A stretch of DNA of 64,000 bases from Aldehydirespirator sp965221215 (GCA_965221215.1 OZ244872.1:1-64000), one strand, 5' to 3'. Counted from the stretch's first letter, positions 16,335 to 26,886 are shown. Translations and numbers: made by a program. The notes: generated from the sequence alone by a model not told the origin.

Positions 16335-17357
16335 GTGCGGACTGTGGCTGGTGAGAGTGTGCTGCTGGAGGTGAGCGGGCGCGAGGTGCGGGTCACCAAT
16401 CCTCGCAAGGTGTTCTTCTCGGCCCGGGGTGAGACCAAGCTCGACCTGGTCGAGTACTACCTGTCGGTGGCTGAGCCGCTCATGCGGGCCATGGGTGGCC
16501 GGCCTGTGCTGCTGGAGCGCTACCCCGACGGGGCCTCGGGCAAGTCGTTCTTCCAGAAGCGGGTGCCCAAAGGCGCCCCTGAGTGGCTGGCCACCACGGT
16601 GGTCAGCACCCCCAACGGCACCCTGTCCAATGCCATGGTGGCAGCCGACCTCGGCCATGTTGTATGGGCCGTCAACATGGGCTGCCTTGGATTCCACGTG
16701 TGGCCCTACCGAGCCGACAGCCCGGAATTTGCCGACGAGCTGCGCATCGACCTCGACCCCCAGCCCGGCGTCGTGTTCGACCAGGTGCGCGAGGCCGCTC
16801 ACGAGGTGAGGGCCGTCTTCGACGAGCTCGGAATGGCCGCCCACGTCAAGACCTCTGGACGGCGGGGCCTGCACGTCTACTGCCGTCTGGCGCCCCGCTG
16901 GGACTCCTACACAGTGCGGGCCGCCGCGGTGGCCCTGGCTCGAGAAATGGCCCGGCGCCGCAGCGACCTGATCACCGACGCCTGGTGGAAGGAGGAGCGA
17001 GGCCGGCGGGTCTTCGTCGACTTCAACCAGAACGCCCCCCACAAGACAGTGTTCGGGGCGTGGTCGGTGCGCCCCAGGGTGGGCGGGCAGGTGTCGGCCC
17101 CCATCGGCTGGGACGAGGTCGACACTGTGCGGCCCGACGACCTGACCATCGCCACCGTCGGCGCCCGAACCGCCGAGATCGGTGACCCGTGGGCAGCCGC
17201 CGACGGCGAACCTGCGTCGCTGGAACCGCTGCTCCAGTGGCACGCCCGCGACATGGCGGCCGGGCTGATGGACGCCCCCTGGCCGCCGGTGTACCCCAAG
17301 ATGCCCAACGAGCCGCCCCGAGTGGCACCCAGCCGTGCGAGAACAACTGGCCGATGA
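16335..17357 (+). CDS. LigD-type polymerase/primase domain protein (stand-alone)
   Basis: Archaeo-eukaryotic-primase-fold polymerase as found in bacterial non-homologous end joining, 340 residues, with no ligase or phosphoesterase domain attached. Evidence is the N-terminal VTNPRKVFFSARGETKLDLV, the catalytic metal motif ELRIDLDPQPG (Asp-x-Asp), the HVKTSGRRGLHVY block and VFVDFNQNAPHKTV. Start is the GTG at 16335. In related actinobacteria such stand-alone genes exist beside Ku or separate ligases; neither lies in this window. The C-terminal AEIGDPWAAADG segment fits the family. A short hairpin (17383-17400) follows the gene. Confidence 0.87.
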   Translation: MRTVAGESVLLEVSGREVRVTNPRKVFFSARGETKLDLVEYYLSVAEPLMRAMGGRPVLLERYPDGASGKSFFQKRVPKGAPEWLATTVVSTPNGTLSNAMVAADLGHVVWAVNMGCLGFHVWPYRADSPEFADELRIDLDPQPGVVFDQVREAAHEVRAVFDELGMAAHVKTSGRRGLHVYCRLAPRWDSYTVRAAAVALAREMARRRSDLITDAWWKEERGRRVFVDFNQNAPHKTVFGAWSVRPRVGGQVSAPIGWDEVDTVRPDDLTIATVGARTAEIGDPWAAADGEPASLEPLLQWHARDMAAGLMDAPWPPVYPKMPNEPPRVAPSRARTTGR

Positions 17358-17382
17358 AGCGTGAGCGTCCCAGGGAGTGTGA

Positions 17383-17400
17383 GCGACCGTGAGTGGTCGC
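17383..17400 (+). terminator. Short hairpin after the LigD polymerase gene
   Basis: Perfect 6-bp stem GCGACC/GGTCGC around GTGAGT, 26 bp downstream of the stop. The stem is short and no U-run follows, so this is a weak candidate. Confidence 0.25.
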
Positions 17401-17520
17401 CGTGAGCGTGCCTGCCTGATGAAGCGTGATCTGCCCGTGGGGGATGAGCGACTGCTGTGCGGCACCATCTTCGGCAAGCGCCGTCACCTGCGCTGAGCGC
17501 TGGCGGCCGAGCCGTCAGGT

Positions 17521-18849
17521 TCAGCCGGGCGAGTTGCGGAGGATGGCCTCGAAGGCGTGGCTCTCGGCGACGCGCCGGGCTATCACCGTGTTGGCTTCCG
17601 TCACCCAGGCACGGGTTCTTGGCTTGAACCGGTCGGCGAGCGACTCCTCGATGTCGTCGCTCAGCATCTGCCTGAACGCCGGGTGGAGGTCTTCGTCGGC
17701 GAGGCGATCGGAGACCACCTCGTCCCACACATAGTCGACGGTCTCATCGATGTCGAAGCCGTAGTCGTCGCCGTGGCCGCGGTCAAGCAGGCCGGTGGCC
17801 TGTTTGGTGGCCTCGTGGGCCGCATAGTTCGCCGCAGTGCCTTTCATGGCCAGGCGACCTGCCTCCTTGATCGCTGCCTTGCGGCCTTGCTTGCGGCCCA
17901 CCTTGGCCACTCGCCCGACTACTTGGACAGCCCCTCGCAGGCCCGATCCCGAGAGCCCGGGCAGGGGGACGAGACCAAGAGCGAACAGGGAGGCGGTGTA
18001 GAAGTCTCCGTGTAATGCGTAGTAGATCGCTCGGGCCCCGTCGACAACGTCGCCGATGACTGGCACGAACGACACGGCATCGAGCACGAGGCCCAGGCTG
18101 AGCCCGCCGTCCTTGGTGTGGTAGGCACCGTCGTCGAGCACCTGTTGCACCGCGCTGGCCACCTCCGGCGGCAGTTGGTAGCCGGCCAGGAAAGTCTCGA
18201 AGTCCTCACGGCTCATGAAGCCGTCCTGCTGGCCGTCGGTGACGGCGTCGATCGTGGCGGCGTGGGGCAGCAGCGCGGCCCACGCCGCGGTCTTGTCCAT
18301 GAAGGCGTCGATGTCTTTGAGGCTCATAAGGCCGTCGCGGTCTTCGGGGTCGAAGGCGAACTCGCCGGTGCCCACCCCATTGAGGTAGTCGTCGTTGTGG
18401 TGGGCCGTCTCGACCTGGTCGAAGAAGTGCTCGTGCTCCAGCAGCCACTCCGCGGCTTCGGCGGTGGCCGAGTCGGCCGAGTGGACGGCCCACAGCAGGT
18501 CGCCACGCGACAGCAGGCCGTCGGCCTTGTCCGCCCCGTCGCGCGACTCGATCATGGTGAAGTGCTCGCGGATGCGCTCCAGCGCGCCGAGCCCCTCGTT
18601 CATGTCGGGCCCGCCGGCCAGCACCATGTGGGTGCGCGCCTGCAGGTCGAGCGCGCTGTCTCGAATCTCGCCGGCCACCCGGCGGGCGCCTCCCGGAACG
18701 TTGGGAACGGGGCCGCCCAGCAGATAGGAGGCCTCGGCCAGCGGTGCCTCCAGCGCTTGGGCATCCCATTCCAGGTCGTCGGCAGCCGCTTCCATGCGGT
18801 TGCGCAACTCCAGTGCTTGAGGAATGTCAAGGGCCATCAGATCAGACAT
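17521..18849 (-). CDS. EF-hand-like protein with pre-toxin-like region, function unknown
   Basis: About 442 residues. The N-terminal third is helical (LELRNRMEAAADDLEWDAQA), loosely like WXG100/ESX substrates. The middle carries three or four acidic loops resembling EF-hand calcium sites: DGADKADGLLSRGDL, DPEDRDGLMSLKDI, DGQQDGFMSREDF and possibly TKDGGLSLG. Then comes a hydrophobic stretch LDAVSFVPVIGDVVDGARA followed by LVPLPGLSG, of the kind that precedes toxin domains in polymorphic toxins. A basic segment and an acidic C-terminus end the protein. No known toxin catalytic motif and no immunity gene was recognised. The start is the ATG at 18849; the next ATG at 18837 is also possible. Confidence 0.55.
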   Translation of the reverse strand: MSDLMALDIPQALELRNRMEAAADDLEWDAQALEAPLAEASYLLGGPVPNVPGGARRVAGEIRDSALDLQARTHMVLAGGPDMNEGLGALERIREHFTMIESRDGADKADGLLSRGDLLWAVHSADSATAEAAEWLLEHEHFFDQVETAHHNDDYLNGVGTGEFAFDPEDRDGLMSLKDIDAFMDKTAAWAALLPHAATIDAVTDGQQDGFMSREDFETFLAGYQLPPEVASAVQQVLDDGAYHTKDGGLSLGLVLDAVSFVPVIGDVVDGARAIYYALHGDFYTASLFALGLVPLPGLSGSGLRGAVQVVGRVAKVGRKQGRKAAIKEAGRLAMKGTAANYAAHEATKQATGLLDRGHGDDYGFDIDETVDYVWDEVVSDRLADEDLHPAFRQMLSDDIEESLADRFKPRTRAWVTEANTVIARRVAESHAFEAILRNSPG

Positions 18850-18957
18850 GAAAAAGCATGTAAACATATGTTGAGCGCGGCTGCAACCTCTGGGCAGAGA
18901 TTTCTTGCGCCGGACCGCCGATGAGCATTTCTGTTCGGTTCGGGGCAGGCTGGGGCG

Positions 18958-19476
18958 GTGAGCACCGCGCAGGTGTCAGATTTCTTCGCGGTGCTGGCCC
19001 TGGGGTCGCTGGTCATCGGGTGCTGGGGCGGGGTGGAGGCGCTGGCGTCGGGGGCCGAGGCCCGGGCCCGGCAGCTTCGGCCGGTCCTGCTGCCGCTGGC
19101 CCTGGCGATCGCCGCGGTGTCGACCGCCGGGAGCCTCTACTACTCCGAGGCAGCCGGCTACGTGCCCTGCGAGCTGTGCTGGTACCAGCGGATCTGCATG
19201 TACGCCCTGGTGCCGGTGCTGGCCGTGGCGGTGGTGCGGCGCGACCGGTCCGGCGGCTGGTACGCGCTCGGGCTGGCGGTGATCGGCCTGGGAGTCTCCG
19301 TGTACCACTACCAGCTTCAGCTGTTCGGCTCTGAGGGCTCGACCTGCGATCCGCAGGCCCCGTGCACATATCAGTGGGTGGACAGTCTCGGCTTCGTGTC
19401 GATCCCGTTCATGGCCGGCTGCGGCTTCATCGGGGTCGCCGGTCTGGCTCTGCTTTCGCTACGGTCGCAGCAATGA
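18958..19476 (+). CDS. Disulfide bond formation protein DsbB-family
   Basis: Four-helix membrane protein of 172 residues that reoxidises an extracytoplasmic thiol oxidase and passes electrons to quinone. The first redox pair is CELC (Cys71 and Cys74) in VPCELCWYQRIC, and the second is Cys130 and Cys136 in the second outer loop. Hydrophobic segments are around residues 10-28, 43-60, 80-93 and 103-118, with another at the C-terminus. Start is the GTG at 18958. It is followed at once by a short coupled reading frame and a TlpA-like thioredoxin gene, and so forms an oxidative folding unit. Confidence 0.9.
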   Translation: MSTAQVSDFFAVLALGSLVIGCWGGVEALASGAEARARQLRPVLLPLALAIAAVSTAGSLYYSEAAGYVPCELCWYQRICMYALVPVLAVAVVRRDRSGGWYALGLAVIGLGVSVYHYQLQLFGSEGSTCDPQAPCTYQWVDSLGFVSIPFMAGCGFIGVAGLALLSLRSQQ

Positions 19477-19548
19477 GCAATCAGCCGAGCGTTCAGACCG
19501 GCGGATCAGCGCCCGCGCCGGGGCTGGGATCGGCACCGCGGCCATGAG
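19474..19548 (+). other. 24-codon mini-ORF with duplicated start region
   Basis: ATG at 19474 overlaps the DsbB stop (CAATGAG) and encodes MSNQPSVQTGG...PRP. It ends in a TGA that overlaps the ATG of the TlpA-like gene (CCATGAG). The first bases (ATGAGCAATCAGCCGAG) almost repeat the start of the next gene (ATGAGCAATCGGCCGAG). It may be a leader for translational coupling or a scar of a 70-bp duplication. Confidence 0.5.
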
Positions 19549-20245
19549 CAATCGGCCGAGGGCCCAGAAGTCTCGGCGAGGGTCGCAGTCGTCCGGCAGC
19601 GTCCCCGACGCCAGCAACAACAAGAACACGCGGCTGAGGGCTCTCATCATCGGCGTACTGGTGCTGCTGGTGGTGGCGGTGGGGGTGGCGGCGCTAGCCG
19701 GCCGCGACGCCGAGCAGATCGAGCAGTCCGACGTGGCCCAAGTCTCCGACGTCAGCATCGAGGGCGTGCCTCTGCCGCGGTTCGAGGGCGAGGAGCCAGA
19801 CCCCGCCATGGAGATGCAGGCCCCCGCCTTCGCAGCCACAACCTTCGACGGCACCGAGGTGAGCGTGCTGCCCGGCGACGGCACGGCCAAGATGATCGGC
19901 TTCTTCGCCCACTGGTGCCCGCACTGCCAGCGGGAACTGCCCCGGATCGCCGACTGGATGGCCAACAACCAGCTTCCGGCCGGGGTGGAGGTGATCGCGG
20001 TCAGCACCGCGGTCGATTCCGGTGGCGGCAACTATCCGCCGTCAGCCTGGTTCGAGGAGGAGCAGTGGCCGGCAACGGTCGTGCGGGACTCCGCCGCCGC
20101 CGAGATCGGCGACGCCTACGGCCTGCGGGGGTTCCCCTACACGGTGGCGGTGGACGCCGACGGCCGGGTCGTCGCCAGGGTCAGCGGCGAAATGAACGAC
20201 GATGCCTGGGAGTTCCTGCTCAACTTCGTCGCCCCCGCCGCGTAG
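19544..20245 (+). CDS. TlpA-like membrane-anchored thioredoxin-fold protein
   Basis: Probable extracytoplasmic thiol-disulfide oxidoreductase of 233 residues. One membrane anchor lies at about residues 33-52, after a basic N-terminus. A linker is followed by a thioredoxin fold with the active site WCPHC (Cys125 and Cys128), the same CPHC pair as DsbA. The cis-Pro equivalent lies in GLRGFPYTVAVD. The neighbouring DsbB-like protein suggests that DsbB keeps this protein oxidised. Start is the ATG at 19544, coupled to the preceding mini-ORF. Confidence 0.88.
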   Translation: MSNRPRAQKSRRGSQSSGSVPDASNNKNTRLRALIIGVLVLLVVAVGVAALAGRDAEQIEQSDVAQVSDVSIEGVPLPRFEGEEPDPAMEMQAPAFAATTFDGTEVSVLPGDGTAKMIGFFAHWCPHCQRELPRIADWMANNQLPAGVEVIAVSTAVDSGGGNYPPSAWFEEEQWPATVVRDSAAAEIGDAYGLRGFPYTVAVDADGRVVARVSGEMNDDAWEFLLNFVAPAA

Positions 20246-20310
20246 AGGTTGAGCGGTCGGGAGAACGGCCCGCAAGCGATTCCGGGGGACGCGTTGGCGT
20301 GGTGCGGGGC

Positions 20311-20419
20311 AGCCGATTAGCGCTCGCTCGTAGCCCGAGCGGCCCGTGAGCGAAGCGAACACGAGCGGGAGAGACCTCGCTGCGGCGGCGACGGGCTCTC
20401 ACCGATTTGCGCGCGCTCG
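20311..20419 (-). repeat. Dispersed palindromic repeat, copy C
   Basis: Intergenic between the TlpA-like and aminotransferase genes, reverse orientation. It contains CCCGAGCGGCCCGTGAGCG followed by AAGCGAACACGAGCGGGAGA and GACGGGCTCTCACCGATT. The left arm is shorter than in copy E. Confidence 0.65.
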
Positions 20420-20425
20420 TAGTCT

Positions 20426-21607
20426 GTGACGATGCCTGGCGACCGCCTGCCGCATTTGTGCGAACGCCTGCAGCCCTTCGGCGGGGCATCGGTGTTCGCG
20501 GAGATGTCGGCTCTGGCGGTGCGCACCGGGGCCGTCAACCTGGGTCAGGGCTTCCCCGACACCAACGGGCCGGAGGCGGTGGCAGCGGCGGCCATCGAAG
20601 CCATTCGGGGCGACTTCAACCAGTATCCGCCCGGCATCGGCTACCCGGTGCTGCGCCAGGCGGTGGCCGAGCACCAGCAGCGGTTCTGGGGCCTGGAGTT
20701 CGACCCCGACACCGAGGTGTTGATCACCGCGGGCGCCACCGAGGCCGTCACCGCTGCGGTGCTGGCCCTGGCCGGACCCGGCGACGAGGTGGTGACCTTC
20801 GAGCCCTACTTCGACATCTACCCGGCCGACATATCGATGGCCGGGGCCAGCTGTCGCCTGGTGCAGCTGCGTCCGCCCGGCTACTCCTTCGACCCCGACG
20901 AGCTGGCCGCCGCGTTCGGGCCCCGCACCCGGCTGCTGCTGCTCAACTCCCCCCACAACCCCACCGGCAAGGTCTTCAGCCCGCAGGAGCTGGACATGAT
21001 CGCCCGGCTCTGCGTGGAGCACGACGTGCTCGCGGTCACCGACGAGGTGTACGAGCACCTGACCTTCGATCAGAACAAGCATGTTCCCCTCGCCGCCCGG
21101 CCGGGCATGGCCGATCGCACCGTCACCATCTCGTCGGGGGGCAAGACGCTGTCGTTCACTGGATGGAAGATCGGCTGGGTGTGCGCCCGCCCCGAACTGG
21201 TGCGAGCCGTGCAGGCGGCCAAGCAGCTGCTCACCTACGTGAGCGGGGGGCCGTTCCAGCCCGCGGTGGCGGTGGGGCTGCGCCTCGGCGACGAGTACTT
21301 CCGGGCGTTGGCCGCCGACTTGCAGGCTCGGCGCGACCTGCTGTGCGACGGGCTGGCCGCGGCCGGCTTCGAGCCCATCGTGCCCCAGGGCACCTACTAC
21401 ATCACCGCCGACATCCGCCCCCTGGGCGCATCCGACGGCCTGGAGTTCTGCCGCTCGCTGCCCGAGCGGTGCGGGGTGGTGGCCGTGCCGGTGCAGGTGC
21501 TGTGCGACGACAAGGCGATGGGCGCGCCCTTTGTGCGCTTCGCGGCCTGCAAGCGCCGCGAAGTGCTCACCGAAGCCATCGAACGATTAACCGCGCTTGC
21601 CGTCTGA
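20426..21607 (+). CDS. PLP-dependent class I/II aminotransferase (DapC/kynurenine aminotransferase-like)
   Basis: Fold-type I aminotransferase of about 391 residues. The N-terminal motif is NLGQGFPDTNGPEAV, the PLP contacts are NSPHNPTGKVF and TDEVYEHL, and the Schiff-base lysine is in SSGGKTLSFTGWKIGW (about residue 237). The NQYPPGIGYPVLRQAVA motif is typical of the group that includes mycobacterial DapC and bacterial methionine/kynurenine aminotransferases. Substrate therefore remains open. Start is the GTG at 20426 or, more likely, the ATG at 20432. There is no operon partner. Confidence 0.85.
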   Translation: MTMPGDRLPHLCERLQPFGGASVFAEMSALAVRTGAVNLGQGFPDTNGPEAVAAAAIEAIRGDFNQYPPGIGYPVLRQAVAEHQQRFWGLEFDPDTEVLITAGATEAVTAAVLALAGPGDEVVTFEPYFDIYPADISMAGASCRLVQLRPPGYSFDPDELAAAFGPRTRLLLLNSPHNPTGKVFSPQELDMIARLCVEHDVLAVTDEVYEHLTFDQNKHVPLAARPGMADRTVTISSGGKTLSFTGWKIGWVCARPELVRAVQAAKQLLTYVSGGPFQPAVAVGLRLGDEYFRALAADLQARRDLLCDGLAAAGFEPIVPQGTYYITADIRPLGASDGLEFCRSLPERCGVVAVPVQVLCDDKAMGAPFVRFAACKRREVLTEAIERLTALAV

Positions 21608-21665
21608 CCTCGCGGCGGCTCCCCGGGCAGCACGTCGGCGGAGGTAGTCGGTCGGGGCTAGTGAT

Positions 21666-22622
21666 CTAGGTGTTGGCGCCTGAGTTGGCCGCGGACTCTG
21701 TGAGCGCAGCCGCGATCTCGGCGGCCACCGCCGCGTTGGACTCGGCCAGCGCGATGTTGGCCGGCACGATCGCGCCCGTGGATTCGGCCAGGGCGGCCAG
21801 GATGGCGGGCGTGACATCGCCGCCGGAGAAGCCGTCGTGGCGGGCTGCGGCCTCGGCGCCGGACACTGCCTCTGCGATGGTCCCGGCGTCGAGCTCGGCC
21901 TCGTGCGGGATGGGGTTGGCCACCAGGATTCCGCCGGGATGGCCGAGAGCGGCTGCGGCTCGGACCGCGGCGGCTACTTGGGTGCCATCGTGCACCGTGC
22001 TCGTCAGCTTCGGGCCGCCGTCGCGCACGTAGAAGGCCGGGAAGCGGTCGGTGCGCCACCCCAGCACGGCCACGCCGAGCGTCTCGAGCCGCTCGAAGGT
22101 GAGCCCCACGTCGAGGAAAGCCTTGACTCCCGACGACACCACTACCACCCGGTGGCAGGCCAGGGCCTCCAGATCGGCGCTCACGTCGCCGCTGTGGGCC
22201 GCGCCGCGGTGGACCCCGCCGATGCCGCCGGTGGCAAAAACCTCGATGCCCGCCGCCGCGGCCAGCGTCACCGTGGCCGACACCGTGGTCACTCCCACTG
22301 CTAGGCCGGCGGCCACCGCCGGTGCGAGATCGCGGGCACCGAGCTTCACCGCGCCGCTGAACAGTCGCTCAGCCTCGGCAAAGTTGGCGCCGACCACGGC
22401 CTGGCCGTCGAGCACCCCGCACAGGGCGGGCACCGCGCCGGCAGCCCGCACCGTTGACTGCACCCTCCGAAAGCACTCGCGGTTGGTGGGCTCCGGCAGG
22501 CCCAGCTCCGAGAAAATGGTCGACTCCAGCGCCACCACGGGCGCACCTGCCGCCAGAGCGGCCCCGACCTCCGACCCGATGTGCAGCACCTCGGTCACCC
22601 CGCGAGGGTACGTCAGTGCCAT
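21666..22622 (-). CDS. psuG: Pseudouridine-5'-phosphate glycosidase
   Basis: Splits pseudouridine 5'-phosphate into uracil and ribose 5-phosphate during degradation of modified nucleosides. About 318 residues. Family motifs are VALESTIFSELGLPEP near the N-terminus, TVSATVTLAAAAGIEVFATG followed by GIGGVHRG, and VVSSGVKAFLDVGLTFERLE. The ATG at 22622 is used; a GTG at 22598 (VTEVLHIG) is the alternative. The kinase partner PsuK is not adjacent, so pseudouridine phosphorylation must be encoded elsewhere or be absent. Confidence 0.92.
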   Translation of the reverse strand: MALTYPRGVTEVLHIGSEVGAALAAGAPVVALESTIFSELGLPEPTNRECFRRVQSTVRAAGAVPALCGVLDGQAVVGANFAEAERLFSGAVKLGARDLAPAVAAGLAVGVTTVSATVTLAAAAGIEVFATGGIGGVHRGAAHSGDVSADLEALACHRVVVVSSGVKAFLDVGLTFERLETLGVAVLGWRTDRFPAFYVRDGGPKLTSTVHDGTQVAAAVRAAAALGHPGGILVANPIPHEAELDAGTIAEAVSGAEAAARHDGFSGGDVTPAILAALAESTGAIVPANIALAESNAAVAAEIAAALTESAANSGANT

Positions 22623-22730
22623 CGAGCGGGCGAGCACCCGCTGTGCTCATTTGCGACAGCGCGCCAAGTCTCGTGTGTTGCGCTTGCTCCCGAGTCGATG
22701 CGCCGAGATCAGGAGACGACGGGCTCCGTG

Positions 22731-23561
22731 TCAGTAGCCCTTCCATTGGGGTGGGCGGCGCTGCTGGAAGGCGGCCACCCCCTCGGACGCGTCGGTGGTG
22801 CCGGAGTTCAACTCCACCGCCACCGCCTCGTCGTGGGCCATGGTGGCCCGGTCGACGTCCAGGCTGCGGTTGACCAGCCACTTGGTCAGCGTGAACGACC
22901 GGCTCGGGCCGAGGGCCAGGCGCTCGGCCCACTCGCTGGCCGCTTGCCGCACCTCGTCGTGGGGCACCACCCGGTTGACCAGGCCGAACTGGTGCGCCCG
23001 CTCGGCGGGCAGGTCCTCGTCGAGCAGAAACAGTTCCATGGTGCGGCGCACGCCGATGATGCGGGGCAGCAGCCACGGCCCCAGCGCGTCGGGCACCAGC
23101 CCCCGCCGGGCGAACACCTCCACGAACTTGGCCCGGTCGCCGGCGATCACCAGGTCGCAGGCCAGCGCCAGGTGCGCGCCCATGCCGGCCGCGGTGCCGT
23201 TGACCGCCGCGATCACGGGCAGGTCGCAATCCAACAGCGCGTCGAGCAGCGCGTGCGGGCCGTCGAGCATCCTGCGCCGGACGTCGCCCACGATCCGCTC
23301 GGGCACCTCGGTCGAGCGGACGCCGTCGTCGTGGGAGTGGCGCAGATCGGCGCCGGTGCAGAAGAACCGGTCGCCGTCGGCGGTGATCACCGCGGTCCGG
23401 GCCCGGTGGCTGGTGTTGAGGCCGTTGAGGATGTTGCGGATCCGGTCGCGGCACGGCGGGGTGAGCGCGTTGGCGGCCTCGGGCCGGTCGATGGTGATCC
23501 ACGCCACCCGGTCGCGATACTCGAGGCGGACCTGATCTTCGAGGGGTCGCTCGTCGCTCAC
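22731..23561 (-). CDS. Enoyl-CoA hydratase/isomerase family protein
   Basis: Crotonase-fold enzyme of 276 residues. The oxyanion-hole segments are RFFCTGADL and AVNGTAAGMGAHLALACDLV. In the second, the position that carries a catalytic Glu in true hydratases is followed by KFVEVFARRGLVPDALG, so at least one carboxylate may be present. It is divergently transcribed from an acyl-CoA synthetase gene 100 bp away. That suggests a shared control region and a joint role in fatty or aromatic acid catabolism (inference). The reaction could be hydration, isomerisation or another crotonase chemistry. Confidence 0.85.
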   Translation of the reverse strand: MSDERPLEDQVRLEYRDRVAWITIDRPEAANALTPPCRDRIRNILNGLNTSHRARTAVITADGDRFFCTGADLRHSHDDGVRSTEVPERIVGDVRRRMLDGPHALLDALLDCDLPVIAAVNGTAAGMGAHLALACDLVIAGDRAKFVEVFARRGLVPDALGPWLLPRIIGVRRTMELFLLDEDLPAERAHQFGLVNRVVPHDEVRQAASEWAERLALGPSRSFTLTKWLVNRSLDVDRATMAHDEAVAVELNSGTTDASEGVAAFQQRRPPQWKGY

Positions 23562-23662
23562 CGTCGGCCAACCTACTCGTCCGGGTGGACCTCGGGAGTC
23601 GCGCTTGCCGAGGCGCTCGGAACTCGTCCCAAGAATCCGCGACGCTGGCAGACTGCCGCCCG

Positions 23663-25231
23663 ATGGCAGACACCGACGCCCTGGGCTTCTGGAGCATCGC
23701 CGAGGCCGATCCCGACTACCCGGCCGCAGTCGACCCCGACCACAATCAGATGACCTTCGGCGAGCTGGCCTCGCTCGTCAACCGGATCTCGCGGGGTCTG
23801 CGGGCCGCGGGGCTCCGTCCGGGCGACCAGGTGACCACGCTGCTGCCCAACTGCTTCGAGCAGATCGCAGTGTGCCTGGCCGCCTACCAGAGCGGCCTCT
23901 ACGTCACCACCATCAACTGGCATTTCGTTGGCTCGGAGATCAACTACATCGTCAACGACGCCGAGACCAAGGCCTTCGTGGTGCACGAGCGCTTCGCCGA
24001 CGAGGCGGTCGAGGCGCTCGACGGCTGTGTGGTGCCCGCCGAGAACCGCTTCTGCGTGGGCGGCCCGGTGCACGGGTTCCGCCCGCTCGGCGAGCTGATC
24101 GAGGGTCATCCCGGCGACCGGCCCGACCCCGAGCACCTGGCCACCGGCTCGTTCATGTTCTACACCTCCGGAACCACCGGGCGGCCCAAGGGTGTGAGGC
24201 GGCCGCTGGATCCGAGTCCGGTCGACGAGGCCGCCGTCTCCGCAGGGCTGTTGCTCATGCTGTTCGGGGCGGTGCCCCACGACGGCAACGTGCAGCTCAC
24301 CCAGGCGCCGATGTACCACACCGCGGTCAACCTCTGGACCACCATGTCGCTGCATCTGGGCCACACCGTGGTGCTGATGGATCGCTGGAGCGCCGAGGGG
24401 GCGCTGGAGCGCATCGAGCGCTACCGGGTGACCGGCTCGCACATGGTGCCGACCATGTTCAACCGGCTGCTGCAGCTGCCTGCGGAGGTGCGCTCCCGCT
24501 ACGACGTGTCGTCGCTGCGCTGCATGGTGCACGCCGCCGCGCCGTGCCCGGTGGAGACCAAGCGGCGCATGATCGAGTGGTGGGGCGACGCCATCTGGGA
24601 GTACTACGCGGCCACCGAGGGCGGCGGGACCTCGGTGTCGGCCGCGGAGTGGATGAAGCGGCCCGGCACGGTGGGGAGGGCCTGGCCGGGCTGCGAGGTC
24701 ATCGTGGTGGACGGCGACGGCTGCGACCTGCCGCCGGGCCAGTCGGGCACGGTGTACATGAAGATGCCGGGTGCGGGGTTCGAGTACAAGGGTGACGAGG
24801 CCAAGACCGCGGCCAGCCGCTGGCGCGGCTACTTCACCGTGGGCGACGTCGGCTACCTCGACGCCGACGGGTACCTGTTTCTCAACGACCGGGCCAACGA
24901 CATGATCATCGTGGGCGGGGTGAACATCTATCCCGCCGAGATCGAGGGCGAGCTGGTGCAGCATCCCGCGGTGGGCGACGCGGCCGTGTTCGGGGTGCCC
25001 AACTCCGACACCGGCGAAGAGATCAAGGCCGTGGTCGAGCTGCGCGAAGGGTGGGCGCCCGGCGACGGCACCACCGAGGCAATCATCGAATGGCTGCGGG
25101 GCCGCATCGGCCGCCAGAAGCTGCCCCGTTCGATCGACTACACCGACGAGTTGCCCCGCGACCCCAACGGCAAGCTCTACAAGCGCACCCTGCGAGACCC
25201 GTACTGGGAGGGCTGCCAGCGAGCCATCTAG
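23663..25231 (+). CDS. Acyl-CoA synthetase (AMP-forming, FadD-type)
   Basis: Adenylate-forming ligase of 522 residues that makes an acyl-CoA. Motifs are FYTSGTTGRPKGVRRPL, EYYAATEGGGTSVSA, VGDVGYLDADGYLFLNDR, VNIYPAEIEG and the catalytic-lysine motif LPRDPNGKLYKRTLRD. The sequence type resembles actinobacterial FadD4-like enzymes. The ATG at 23663 (MADTDALGFW) is the natural start; the frame is open for another 26 codons upstream without similarity. The divergent enoyl-CoA hydratase gene shares the intergenic region. Confidence 0.87.
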   Translation: MADTDALGFWSIAEADPDYPAAVDPDHNQMTFGELASLVNRISRGLRAAGLRPGDQVTTLLPNCFEQIAVCLAAYQSGLYVTTINWHFVGSEINYIVNDAETKAFVVHERFADEAVEALDGCVVPAENRFCVGGPVHGFRPLGELIEGHPGDRPDPEHLATGSFMFYTSGTTGRPKGVRRPLDPSPVDEAAVSAGLLLMLFGAVPHDGNVQLTQAPMYHTAVNLWTTMSLHLGHTVVLMDRWSAEGALERIERYRVTGSHMVPTMFNRLLQLPAEVRSRYDVSSLRCMVHAAAPCPVETKRRMIEWWGDAIWEYYAATEGGGTSVSAAEWMKRPGTVGRAWPGCEVIVVDGDGCDLPPGQSGTVYMKMPGAGFEYKGDEAKTAASRWRGYFTVGDVGYLDADGYLFLNDRANDMIIVGGVNIYPAEIEGELVQHPAVGDAAVFGVPNSDTGEEIKAVVELREGWAPGDGTTEAIIEWLRGRIGRQKLPRSIDYTDELPRDPNGKLYKRTLRDPYWEGCQRAI

Positions 25232-25323
25232 CCGGAGCGTGAACGAGCCCCGGCCCCGGCGGGTTCATCGCTTGTGCTTGCGCTCGGGGCGCGATTGCTC
25301 GGGTCAGGGGTGATACTTGGACC

Positions 25324-26886
<1,563 letters not shown>

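Noticed and set aside
22620..22700. Further copy of the dispersed repeat after psuG
   Set aside because: Only short GC-rich words are shared; the core TTGTTCGCTGCG is missing.
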